Position numbers and translations under genes: made by a program. A DNA stretch of 64,000 bases from Chitinophagaceae bacterium DXS (GTDB lineage Bacteria > Bacteroidota > Bacteroidia > Chitinophagales > Chitinophagaceae). This document shows, piece after piece, positions 51,761-60,231 of this stretch (position 1 is its first letter; every line of letters starts with the position of its first letter). The stretch spans positions 2,443,677 to 2,507,676 of the forward strand of contig CP128386.1 of the NCBI GenBank assembly GCA_030345135.1, read 5' to 3'. The notes beneath the pieces are model-generated. The model was given only the letters and a program-made list of their open reading frames with translations. It ran no database searches and had not been told where the DNA came from.

Positions 51761-52801
51761 ATGGCACAAAAACCCGCACTCATCTGCCTGAAAGTCAGCG
51801 CACTAATGACTTTCCTGTTATTTTTTCAGACCGGATCGGCACAATACAATTTTGGGGAGTTAGACAGCAAACTACAATCACATCAAAAAGAGCTCAGCTC
51901 TAATGTGGTAACACTTATTTATAAAGGAGACAAGGTTATCTATCAAAAAGAAATGGGAGATTTTAAGGCCAATACTGTTGCGCCGATCGCTAGTTGCAGT
52001 AAGTGGTTAACCGCGGCGCTGGTGATGCAATTTGTGGATGAAGGCAAACTGTCACTTGATGATAAAGTGAGTAAATACCTGCCGATATTTAATCCGTATG
52101 GTAAAGGCTTTATTACAATCAGGCAATGCCTGTCTCATACTACAGGAATAGCCGGTGAGAAACCGGGATTAATGAGCATTATAAAACTGAGCCGCTATAA
52201 TTCACTGGAAGAGGAAGTGAATGACTTTGCTTCAAAACATGAATTACAGGTTCAACCAGGTATTGAATTCCGATACAGCGCAATCGGTTTGAATATTGCC
52301 GGAAGGGTTTTGGAAGTGATTGCCAAAAAACCTTTCGACAGGATTATGCAGGAAAAGCTTTTTCGCCCCTTGAATATGCGCAACACCACATTTGCGAGCG
52401 AGAAAGCGGTTAACCCCAGCGGAGGCGCGAAAAGCACCGCGAATGATTATATGAATTTCCTGGTTATGCTGCTGAATAAGGGCATGTTTAATGGCAAAAG
52501 ACTCTTATCTGAACAGTCGGTTGAATTGATGCAACAACCGGTAACCAATTTAAGCATGATCAAATATGCGCCTGCTGTTGCCGAAGGTTTTAATTATGCC
52601 CTGGGCGAATGGGTACAGGAAGCAGACGCCAGCGGCAAGGCGACCTGCGTTGCCAGCCCCGGATTATTCGGCACATGGCCATTGATCGACACCAAAAGAG
52701 GTTATGCCGCAATTGTGTTTGTAAAGACGTTGTTGAACGAACAAAAGAAAGATATTTATATGGATTTGAAGGGATCGATTGATGAGGTGTTAAATCGGTA
52801 G
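51761..52801 (+). CDS. Exported beta-lactamase-family serine hydrolase
   Basis: A 346-residue class C beta-lactamase/esterase-like protein. A signal peptide ends near SAQYNF (about residue 27). The catalytic SxxK is in APIASCSKWL, and the second motif YSAIGLN replaces the usual YxN with an alanine. A third motif near the C terminus is not clear. It is likely a periplasmic esterase or peptidase rather than an antibiotic-resistance enzyme. The ATG at 51761 starts the signal peptide; an upstream start at 51695 would hide it. Its stop TAG runs into a GAGACGTTGCA palindrome. Confidence 0.82.
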   Translation: MAQKPALICLKVSALMTFLLFFQTGSAQYNFGELDSKLQSHQKELSSNVVTLIYKGDKVIYQKEMGDFKANTVAPIASCSKWLTAALVMQFVDEGKLSLDDKVSKYLPIFNPYGKGFITIRQCLSHTTGIAGEKPGLMSIIKLSRYNSLEEEVNDFASKHELQVQPGIEFRYSAIGLNIAGRVLEVIAKKPFDRIMQEKLFRPLNMRNTTFASEKAVNPSGGAKSTANDYMNFLVMLLNKGMFNGKRLLSEQSVELMQQPVTNLSMIKYAPAVAEGFNYALGEWVQEADASGKATCVASPGLFGTWPLIDTKRGYAAIVFVKTLLNEQKKDIYMDLKGSIDEVLNR

Positions 52802-52980
52802 AGACGTTGCAGTGCAACGTCTCAATGATGTTTGCCGGTATATTGATGTGTATAGAAACGCCACATAGAGGGATAGGATTTATATAAAAAAAGACGTTGC
52901 GTTGCAACGTCTTTTTTTATTGACCGGGTATTTGAAATGTTGGCGACGCTCGGTTGAGAGACGTTGCAATGCAACGTCTC
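52801..52980. repeat. Three GACGTTGCA palindromes between the serine hydrolase and ppc
   Basis: GAGACGTTGCA and its complement form perfect palindromes at 52801-52823 and 52958-52980, each with a one-base centre. A longer variant lies between them. The first begins on the G of the stop codon. This class of palindrome is also known from cyanobacterial genomes. Confidence 0.93.
52884..52920. terminator. Bidirectional terminator from the middle palindrome
   Basis: A perfect 17-bp stem (52884-52900 with 52904-52920) has a 3-base loop and AT ends with seven T on each strand. It is placed between convergent genes, so it can stop both. Confidence 0.9.
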
Positions 52981-52988
52981 TACGTGTG

Positions 52989-55565
52989 TTACGCCGAATT
53001 TCTTCCCGCATTAATTATCCCAAACGAACAACGCATAATCAATTTTTCATACGTTGATTTAACCTTGTCTGAAATCAAATGTTCATCCAATTGACGCAGG
53101 CGGGTTAATGCAAATTGCTGTATGGTAACCAACGGCAATACAATTCTTTCACGCATTTGAATGGACAGCTGATCCACCGGATAGTCAGCCATTAATTCTG
53201 TTTTTTCAGAAAGCTTCAGAATGTATTTGCGCGTTAATTCGTATTCTTCATAAATCATGTTCCAGATCTCGCCATACTTGGGATGACCGGACAAATATTC
53301 TGTGAGCGGGAAGAAGCTTTTCTTCATAGCCATCTCACAATTATCGATCAGCGTTTTGAAGAAAAGTGAGCGTTTGTATAATGTTGTCAGTTCATCCCAT
53401 TTTCCTTTTTCTTCGAGCTTTTTCAAAGCAGCGCCGACGCCATAGTAGCCTGTTACATTTTGTTTCAACTGGCTCCATGCCCCAACAAACGGAATGGCAC
53501 GCAGATCATTCATATTTAATTTAGCAGAACCTCCGCGTTTCGCAGGCCGGCTACCAATATTGGTCTCGGCATAAAATCTCAACGGGCTGGCCACCGCTAA
53601 ATACTCCAGAAAATAAGCATGATTTTTTAAAGCGGAGTAAGAAGCAAAACTTTCGTCCGACAGTTCTTTTAATAATGCATCTTCTTCAGCTGTTAAGGTT
53701 GCTTTTTGTTGGAGAATGTCATTGGTAATACCAGCGTTCAACAATTGCTCAATGTTGTATTGTGCGGAGTCTATCGTTCCGAAATTGGAACTAACAGTTT
53801 GTCCTTGTATGGTTAGCTGAATTTCTTTGTTGGAAATATTCTTGCCCATAGAAGCATAGAACTTCTGCGTTTTTCCACCGCCACGCGCAGGAGGCCCACC
53901 CCTACCATCAAAGAACACCACATCGATATCATATTTTTTGGAGATCGCACTCAATTCTTCTTTCGCTTTGTAGATGGACCAGTTAGCCATCAGGTAACCT
54001 CCATCTTTTGTGCCATCGGAAAAGCCCAACATGATGGTTTGCTTGCGCCCTCTCATTTGCAGATGCTTGCTGTACACCGGATTCTCATACAACGACTCCA
54101 TTACGGCGGCTGCGCTCTGAAGGTCATCAATGGTTTCAAAAAGAGGAACGATATCAATTTTAAGGTCTTCTTTCTTCCATCCGCCCAGCAGGAACAAACC
54201 ATAGACTTCCAATACGTTTAATGCGCTTGTGCTATGGCTGATGATATAACGATGGCAGCCCATTTCTCCGTTATATTTCTGGATGGTCTTAACGCTGTCA
54301 ATAGTTTTTAAGGTGTCCTTGTTCAGATCATTGGACAACTCGTCAATATTGACCTTTTTAGTAACATTTAGCAATGCGTTGATCTTTTCATCATCGGTCA
54401 TGCTCAGATAGGTCCTGGGCAGTGAGTCTGTTTTTTCAACAATATCACTCAATACTTTTTCATGAATGCTGCTATCCTGCCTGATATCCAGCGAGGCAAA
54501 GTGCAAACCGAACACTTCTACTTTACTGATAAAATTATCTACATGATGCAGGAACAGACCGTTGTGTTCTTCAATCAGCACTTTGCGAACGCCATACAAC
54601 GTGTTCAGCATATCTTCTTTGCTCAAGTCGGTTGTCTGGTCGGTCAGGAAAAGATTATTGTACAGCGTGTCTTCCATTTCCTGCAATACATTCTCAACAC
54701 CTTTAAATGTAAGTCTGCGTTTCAATCTTCTTACATCATAATAATAACATCTGATGATTCCTTTGCGCAGAGTTTCTGCAACCTTAAGTGTTGTATCGCA
54801 GGTAACGAACGGATTGCCATCCCTATCGCCACCAGGCCAGAAACCCATGCATATCAATGGATTTTTATCGCAGTTAATATCCTGTAAGCCGCTTTTCAGC
54901 GCAGACAAAATACGTCCAGACGCCTGGTAAAACACGTTTTCCAGGTACCAAACCAGGCTGATGGCTTCATCATATGGTGTTGGTTTTTGTTTCTTTAAGA
55001 AAGGCGTTTTACCTAATTGCTGTAAGTATGTATTAACAAGTGCGGTGTTATCTTCAATCAATGCTTTTGAAAGATCATTTAAAATACCCAGCACCTCACC
55101 CGGGTAAAACTGCGTAGGGTGTGCGGTAAGCACCAGGCGAACAGAAAAATCCTTCAGTTTTTCGGCCAGTGCTTCTTCATTATGGGTTTGCTCAACTACA
55201 GATTGTAGCTGCTTCAGCGTGCCCGGACCGTTTACGTCATTAACTGTGGTAAAAGCAGCATCTTCCAATGCATCAAATAATACCACCTGTCTTTCCGAAT
55301 ATTGAACAAAACGGAACAACAGATCCAGTTGTTCCTGTTCTTTTCCGTAAGAAGTATATTGTTTTAAAAAGGATTCTATTAATTCTTGAGGACTCTGTTT
55401 CTTTCGGTAGCCTTCTTCGCAATGAATCAGAAAGAGGGACAATAAAATCCCGGTTTTTTCAATTCTGTGAAATGGTAAAGCGGTAAAAAGACTATTGTAC
55501 AATTGAAACTTGATACCCACCAGGTTTTTAAACTGCTGCAAGGCATTGTTAGTAGTGATGTCCAT
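52989..55565 (-). CDS. ppc: Phosphoenolpyruvate carboxylase
   Basis: Anaplerotic enzyme that makes oxaloacetate from PEP and bicarbonate. The 858-residue protein has the catalytic His in LVLTAHPTQF (about residue 147), GFWPGGDRDGNPFVT, the mobile loop FDGRGGPPARGGG (about 552-564), and GFSDGTKDGG in place of the common GYSDSxKDAG. It ends RNSA rather than the RNTG usual in other phyla, which I believe is common in Bacteroidota. Glycine-loop and His motifs indicate an active enzyme. It is divergent from lpd. Confidence 0.95.
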   Translation of the reverse strand: MDITTNNALQQFKNLVGIKFQLYNSLFTALPFHRIEKTGILLSLFLIHCEEGYRKKQSPQELIESFLKQYTSYGKEQEQLDLLFRFVQYSERQVVLFDALEDAAFTTVNDVNGPGTLKQLQSVVEQTHNEEALAEKLKDFSVRLVLTAHPTQFYPGEVLGILNDLSKALIEDNTALVNTYLQQLGKTPFLKKQKPTPYDEAISLVWYLENVFYQASGRILSALKSGLQDINCDKNPLICMGFWPGGDRDGNPFVTCDTTLKVAETLRKGIIRCYYYDVRRLKRRLTFKGVENVLQEMEDTLYNNLFLTDQTTDLSKEDMLNTLYGVRKVLIEEHNGLFLHHVDNFISKVEVFGLHFASLDIRQDSSIHEKVLSDIVEKTDSLPRTYLSMTDDEKINALLNVTKKVNIDELSNDLNKDTLKTIDSVKTIQKYNGEMGCHRYIISHSTSALNVLEVYGLFLLGGWKKEDLKIDIVPLFETIDDLQSAAAVMESLYENPVYSKHLQMRGRKQTIMLGFSDGTKDGGYLMANWSIYKAKEELSAISKKYDIDVVFFDGRGGPPARGGGKTQKFYASMGKNISNKEIQLTIQGQTVSSNFGTIDSAQYNIEQLLNAGITNDILQQKATLTAEEDALLKELSDESFASYSALKNHAYFLEYLAVASPLRFYAETNIGSRPAKRGGSAKLNMNDLRAIPFVGAWSQLKQNVTGYYGVGAALKKLEEKGKWDELTTLYKRSLFFKTLIDNCEMAMKKSFFPLTEYLSGHPKYGEIWNMIYEEYELTRKYILKLSEKTELMADYPVDQLSIQMRERIVLPLVTIQQFALTRLRQLDEHLISDKVKSTYEKLIMRCSFGIINAGRNSA

Positions 55566-55937
55566 AATAATTAATAAGCGTTTGTACGTATGGCAGGCAA
55601 CCTTTAGTACGCGTTGAAGATACGGTAAAAGTTGAAAATGAGGGGTGTTGTCACGATTTTTTAATACATTATGATTTTATCAAATAGTTACTGGAAGGTG
55701 TTTTTATTTGATAAAAAAGGCTGTCGATCCGAAACATTTCTTAGCTGAGAAATAACCTGTTTTAACATCTGCAAGAGTCTCTTTCTACAAAAAAACAGAC
55801 TAATAATCCGCCCTTTTTGCCGTTTCACCATTTGCAAGTATTTTCGCAACCGCAAATCAATTGGCCGGCGTTAAGCTTTGTTAACCTATTGAGTTTATAC
55901 CAGCCAATACACAATGACAATAAATAAAATAAAAATC
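55566..55937. other. Divergent intergenic region, ppc / lpd
   Basis: No heptad array and no ORF. It carries the candidate lpd promoter. A TAAGCTTTG sequence at 55872-55880 is a second, off-spaced -7-like element. The ppc promoter was not identified. Confidence 0.6.
55816..55846 (+). promoter_or_regulatory. Candidate lpd promoter
   Basis: TTTG at 55816-55819 and TATTTTCG at 55839-55846 with a 19-bp spacer, one mismatch to the -7 consensus. The leader would be about 85 nt. Confidence 0.4.
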
Positions 55938-57347
55938 ATGGCATACGACGTAATTGTTTTGGGTAGTGGTCCCGGGGGTTATCCTGCTGCTATCCGTGCA
56001 TCTCAGCTGGGATTTAAAGTAGCAATCATTGAAAAAGAAAGCCTTGGCGGTATTTGCCTTAACTGGGGTTGTATTCCTACCAAAGCTTTACTGAAAAGCG
56101 CGCAAGTGTATGAATATATGAAGCACAGCACAAGCTATGGCATTAACACTTCTGGTGTTGAACATGATTTTGGCGGTGTAATCAAACGTAGCCGTGGTGT
56201 TGCGGACAAAATGAGCAAGGGTGTTCAGTTCCTGATGAGGAAGAACAAGATTGATGTGATCATGGGATATGGTAAACTGAAAGCTAAAGGACAAATTGAG
56301 GTAACCGGCGCTGATGGTAACAAACAATTAGTAGAAGGTAAATATATTGTTATCGCTACTGGTGGTCGCGCACGTGAACTGCCTAACCTGAAAATTGATG
56401 GTAAAAAAGTAATCGGCTATCGTGAAGCGATGGTGTTACCTAACCAGCCAAAAAGCATGATTGTGGTGGGTAGCGGTGCGATAGGCGTTGAATTTGCATA
56501 CTTCTATAGTACATTAGGAACAAAAGTAACTGTAGTTGAATTCTTACCAAGAGTTGTACCTATTGAAGATGAAGATGTTTCTAAAGAATTGGAAAAACAA
56601 TTTAAGAAACAAGGCATTGAAGTAATGACGAGCTCTACTGTTGAAAGTGTTGACACTACAGGTAACGGTGTTAAGGCACAGGTTAAAAAACAAGACGGTT
56701 CTGTAATTACCCTGGAAGCTGACGTTGTATTAAGCGCAGTAGGTGTTGTTGCAAACGTTGAAAATATCGGTCTGGAAGAATTAGGTGTTAAGACTGAAAA
56801 AGGTAAAGTAAGTGTTGACAAATATCAGCAAACAAACGTTCCCGGCATTTTCGCAATTGGCGACTGTGCTCCCGGACAAGCATTGGCACACGTTGCTACC
56901 AAAGAAGGTATCAACGCCGCTGAATATATTGGTTACCTTGAAAAGAAATATAACCACCAGCCAGAACCAATGGATTACAACAACATTCCGGGCTGTACCT
57001 ATTGCACACCGGAAATTGCGAGCATTGGTTATACTGAAAAAGCAGCAAAAGAAGCTGGTTACGAGGTTAAAGTGGGAAAATTCCCCTTTATCGCGAGCGG
57101 TAAAGCAAGTGCAGCCGGTAACACGGATGGCTTTGTAAAAGTGATTTTCGATGCTAAATACGGTGAATTCCTGGGTGCTCACATGATCGGTGCGAGCGTA
57201 ACCGACCTGATCGCAGAAGTTTCTGTAGCCCGTAAACTTGAAACTACGGCTCATGAAATTCTGAACGCAGTTCACCCTCACCCGACAATGAGTGAAGCAG
57301 TAAAAGAAGCTACTGCAGCCGCTTACGGAGAGGCAATTGATATATAG
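55938..57347 (+). CDS. lpd: Dihydrolipoyl dehydrogenase
   Basis: FAD enzyme that reoxidises dihydrolipoamide in 2-oxoacid dehydrogenase and glycine cleavage complexes. The 469-residue protein has the FAD-binding VLGSGPGGYPAAIRA, the redox disulfide in GGICLNWGC (Cys40/Cys45), the NAD-binding VVGSGAIGVEFAYF and the His-Glu pair in HPHPTMSEAVKEA. The ATG at 55938 is chosen; an ATG eight codons upstream (55914) adds only TINKIKI. It depends on lipoyl groups made by LipA, encoded at 23565. Confidence 0.96.
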   Translation: MAYDVIVLGSGPGGYPAAIRASQLGFKVAIIEKESLGGICLNWGCIPTKALLKSAQVYEYMKHSTSYGINTSGVEHDFGGVIKRSRGVADKMSKGVQFLMRKNKIDVIMGYGKLKAKGQIEVTGADGNKQLVEGKYIVIATGGRARELPNLKIDGKKVIGYREAMVLPNQPKSMIVVGSGAIGVEFAYFYSTLGTKVTVVEFLPRVVPIEDEDVSKELEKQFKKQGIEVMTSSTVESVDTTGNGVKAQVKKQDGSVITLEADVVLSAVGVVANVENIGLEELGVKTEKGKVSVDKYQQTNVPGIFAIGDCAPGQALAHVATKEGINAAEYIGYLEKKYNHQPEPMDYNNIPGCTYCTPEIASIGYTEKAAKEAGYEVKVGKFPFIASGKASAAGNTDGFVKVIFDAKYGEFLGAHMIGASVTDLIAEVSVARKLETTAHEILNAVHPHPTMSEAVKEATAAAYGEAIDI

Positions 57348-57376
57348 CTGTGAGCTGTTGGCTATCAACTTTTAGC
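57346..57376. repeat. AGCTGTG heptad array overlapping the lpd stop
   Basis: AGCTGTG, AGCTGTT, GGCTATC, AACTTTT begin on the A of the lpd TAG. Same family and phase as after ilvA and ogt. Confidence 0.9.
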
Positions 57377-57410
57377 TACGATGAAAGTTGATCAGCGATT
57401 ATAAATATTA

Positions 57411-57440
57411 AGGAGGTTGCAATTGCAACCTCTTTTTTTT
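57411..57440 (+). terminator. lpd terminator
   Basis: An 18-bp perfect palindrome AGGTTGCAATTGCAACCT (57414-57431) is followed by a run of eight T. Confidence 0.9.
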
Positions 57441-57443
57441 GAA

Positions 57444-57660
57444 GACCGTAAGACAGTAAGATTGTAAGATGTGTAAGAGGGCGGTTTCAGGTGAAACAAC
57501 ATTTTGATTTTCAGCGCTTTCTTATCTTACTATCTTACTTTCTTACTATCTTACACGTCTTTTTTTGGTCTTACGGTCTTACGGTCTTACGGTCTTACGG
57601 TCTTACGGTCTTACGGTCTTACGGTCTTACGGTCTTACGGTCTTACGGTCTCACGGTCTT
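57444..57660. repeat. Octamer array: ten perfect TCTTACGG copies with an inverted partner
   Basis: TCTTACGG is repeated ten times without error from 57569 to 57648, then once as TCTCACGG. Degenerate CTTACTAT words precede it (57527-57558). An inverted partner of AAGACCGT, AAGACAGT, AAGATTGT words lies at 57444-57475. The array is in the 391-bp gap between lpd and the next gene, which has no other content except the lpd terminator. Confidence 0.96.
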
Positions 57661-57738
57661 CCAATATGAACTTATTGTTAACACATAGTAAAAATCACAA
57701 ATCCATTGTACTTTGCCGGCTGAAAAATACCGTGTGTT

Positions 57739-58230
57739 ATGAACAAAGCCTTACAGTGGAATTTAAGGGAGAATCGTTTTGGTTATAACATCTTTGAGCT
57801 CTCGCAAAATGGAGAAAAGGTTTTGGCACTTGCTTATGATCCTGATACGCAATCTGCGAGACTTGATTGCGAGATAAGTAAACGTGCTTTCCGAATCGAA
57901 AAAGCCGGTTTCCTGAAAAACCGCATCGTACTTAAAAATGAATATGGAATAAACATTGCGCAACTTGCTCCGGAAAAAAATCACGCTAACGAAGGTGTAA
58001 TTGAATTGGAAGATCAGCGCTTGTTTTATAGCATTAACAGCCTGGTTGATGAACTGGTTGTTTTCAAACATGCTTCGCAGCAGTTTATGGTGAACTGCAA
58101 CTTCGCTTCTTTGAAAGATGCGCTGGGACTGAAAAGAAAAACCAGGAAACAGTTTGACGAATACTCTCCGCTCCTAATGGCGCTTGGCTGGTTTTTATTC
58201 CTGCCATCAAAAGTAGAAGCCGTGGCATAA
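57739..58230 (+). CDS. Hypothetical protein, 163 residues
   Basis: Not recognised. No signal peptide or clear membrane segment; a hydrophobic stretch lies near the end (LLMALGWFLFLP, about 147-158). The pattern of alternating strands (GEKVLALAYD, RAFRIEKAGF, RLFYSINSL) suggests a beta-rich fold like that of tubby/scramblase-type small proteins, but this is only a resemblance. It stands alone, with a strong terminator downstream and DUF3857 genes convergent to it. The ATG at 57739 has an A/T-rich upstream region. Confidence 0.6.
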   Translation: MNKALQWNLRENRFGYNIFELSQNGEKVLALAYDPDTQSARLDCEISKRAFRIEKAGFLKNRIVLKNEYGINIAQLAPEKNHANEGVIELEDQRLFYSINSLVDELVVFKHASQQFMVNCNFASLKDALGLKRKTRKQFDEYSPLLMALGWFLFLPSKVEAVA

Positions 58231-58259
58231 TATTATTACATCATGCATTTACCCGGACA

Positions 58260-58295
58260 AAAAACGTGATGTTCATTAAAGAACATCACGTTTTT
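58260..58295. terminator. Bidirectional terminator between hypothetical and DUF3857 genes
   Basis: A perfect 15-bp stem (58260-58274 with 58281-58295) has a 6-base loop with A and T runs at the ends. It is one of the few convergent gaps in the window without a heptad array. Confidence 0.92.
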
Positions 58296-58316
58296 GTTTT
58301 TGGTTTGCTTAAATAG

Positions 58317-60227
58317 CTATTCCTTCTTAACAAAAACAATTCTGCTTCTGTCGGCTTTGGAAATATCATTGTAAAAATCGGCCAATACATTGTAATCGCC
58401 GGCTGGGAACGTGCCGTCTTTGCAATGAAATTTTCTTATGTATATAAGCTTGTTACCTTCAAAGATGTATCTAGCCTCATATGTTCCAAATTGTGTTGAT
58501 AGACTTTTGTCTTTTGGAGCACTTTCAATAACATACCCTTCTGGTATAAATAATACGATAGAATCAACATCTTTAAAAGGATACTTAACCACTATGTCAT
58601 ACTTTCTTGCTGTATCCTTCTTCCAGCTATTAACATAACGAGCTAATATATTTGGCGTTACAAACAACCTTTTTCCAGAAACCGTTGCATATCCCGAGGA
58701 CTGCAATGTCAGCTTTTCTTTTATCAATGGCTTTTCCTGCTTAACCTCTGTATACTCAAAAGAAGAAACATCATAACTAGCCAAATTAAACTTAGTTTTC
58801 AGCTGTTCTAATTGCTCTTTCTTAGAATGGTTATTAATCAAATTACTCAATGCATCCTGAGACTGACAGGCATAGGTTCCGGCGATTGTTGCAGTGAGAT
58901 TGCCTTCTTTATCGATAATTGCATCTATTGTTCGCGTTTGGAAATTATCTTCCGCAGAATATTTTTTTGTGAACACAACGTGCCCTCCGGCTGCATCGAT
59001 CAACAATGCATTTCTATTATCAGTATGATACCCAAGGTATCCTTCCGCAACTGTCTGATTGGTACATTCTAGCCAGATACTGTCATTACCCATGGGAACG
59101 CATACAGTTGCGTGGTTGAATTGATTGGAAGGGAAATCAACGTCCATGTTTCTGACATTCGATAACGCCCGAATTAACACATAGTTTGCTTTGATGCCTC
59201 CTTCCTTTAATAACGCAACCATATAATTTGACAAGGCTTTACAATCTCCATACTTCTTCGCGCTTACAAATTGTGCATCAAATGGCTGCCAACTTCCAAT
59301 CCCTAACTGTATGCTTATGTAGCGGCTATTCTTTTGAAGATAATCATATAATACAGCGACCTTTTCCCGATCACTGCTTATATTATCTGTTAAGGAATGC
59401 ACTAGTTGCTTAATGTTTTCAGGCAAAACATCTCTACCCGCATTTAATGTGTTTATAAATTGTCCAAATTCTAGCCAGGAAGTCATTTTGCCCTTGTATC
59501 CTTCAATTTCAAATTCTGATGGAGCAAGTAATACAGTAGTGACAATATTCCGAAGCGCAGGCGAATACACTTCTTTTTGTATAGCTTTAACATTTTTTAC
59601 TTCCCACGTATAGACTCTTTTACTTCCGGATTCCGTTACAACCGGTGTTCCATTATAGTTAATGTTTTTAAAGCGAACAACATAGTCTTTAGGAGCAATA
59701 ACAACCAGCTTGCTATACTCAACAGCAATACCATCATCTGCAGGTTGAGGATTCCACGATGGTAAATTAAAGATGCCATTTAAATTTTTCTCATCTTCAT
59801 ATTCAACTGTAAATGGGTAAGTCCTGTAGTAAAAATCATGTTTTTTCGCACGAGTATCATCCATTAATCCTGAACCATACAAACTTAAATCTTGCAGATC
59901 TTTTTTCTTGACACTTTTAAGCTCTTTACCGGTTGCATCATATAGCGTTCCACTTATGGAACCGAGATCCTGTAACTTATCATAGTAATCATCGAATTCG
60001 CAATATTCAACGGCTTCCTCATTGAGAATAGTATATGCATATCTAGTTGAAATTTTTGCGCTAGATGGCGATTTTATCTCAACAACCATCTCCTCGTATC
60101 GCTTAACAGCGTTCGCTCCCTTTTTTAACGAGTCTGCTATGGTTGATACCGGATATTTTGTATCACCACAAAAAGCTGCGGTAAAAGCCATTGCAAAAAC
60201 AAGGCAGCTCAATATATATTTAGTCAT
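58317..60227 (-). CDS. DUF3857 / transglutaminase-like exported protein, catalytic Cys present
   Basis: A 636-residue protein with a signal peptide (start MTKYILSCLVFAM, cleaved near AFCGD), an N-terminal DUF3857 domain (about 40-235) and a transglutaminase-like core (about 265-385). The core keeps the cysteine in KYGDCKALSNYM (Cys329) and a His in FNHATVCV; the third acid is replaced by WLECTN. A beta-rich C-terminal region follows. The role is unknown; probably periplasmic peptide or cell-surface processing. The ATG at 60227 lies 4 bp after the stop of the paralogue upstream, so the two are co-transcribed. An earlier ATG (60251) lacks a good signal peptide start. Confidence 0.85.
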   Translation of the reverse strand: MTKYILSCLVFAMAFTAAFCGDTKYPVSTIADSLKKGANAVKRYEEMVVEIKSPSSAKISTRYAYTILNEEAVEYCEFDDYYDKLQDLGSISGTLYDATGKELKSVKKKDLQDLSLYGSGLMDDTRAKKHDFYYRTYPFTVEYEDEKNLNGIFNLPSWNPQPADDGIAVEYSKLVVIAPKDYVVRFKNINYNGTPVVTESGSKRVYTWEVKNVKAIQKEVYSPALRNIVTTVLLAPSEFEIEGYKGKMTSWLEFGQFINTLNAGRDVLPENIKQLVHSLTDNISSDREKVAVLYDYLQKNSRYISIQLGIGSWQPFDAQFVSAKKYGDCKALSNYMVALLKEGGIKANYVLIRALSNVRNMDVDFPSNQFNHATVCVPMGNDSIWLECTNQTVAEGYLGYHTDNRNALLIDAAGGHVVFTKKYSAEDNFQTRTIDAIIDKEGNLTATIAGTYACQSQDALSNLINNHSKKEQLEQLKTKFNLASYDVSSFEYTEVKQEKPLIKEKLTLQSSGYATVSGKRLFVTPNILARYVNSWKKDTARKYDIVVKYPFKDVDSIVLFIPEGYVIESAPKDKSLSTQFGTYEARYIFEGNKLIYIRKFHCKDGTFPAGDYNVLADFYNDISKADRSRIVFVKKE

Positions 60228-60231
60228 TTTC

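Noticed and set aside
57491-57788. Two plus-strand ORFs of 65 and 94 codons with a repeating VLRSYGLT pattern
   Set aside because: They are translations of the 8-bp TCTTACGG array; the 24-bp coding period is simply three octamers.
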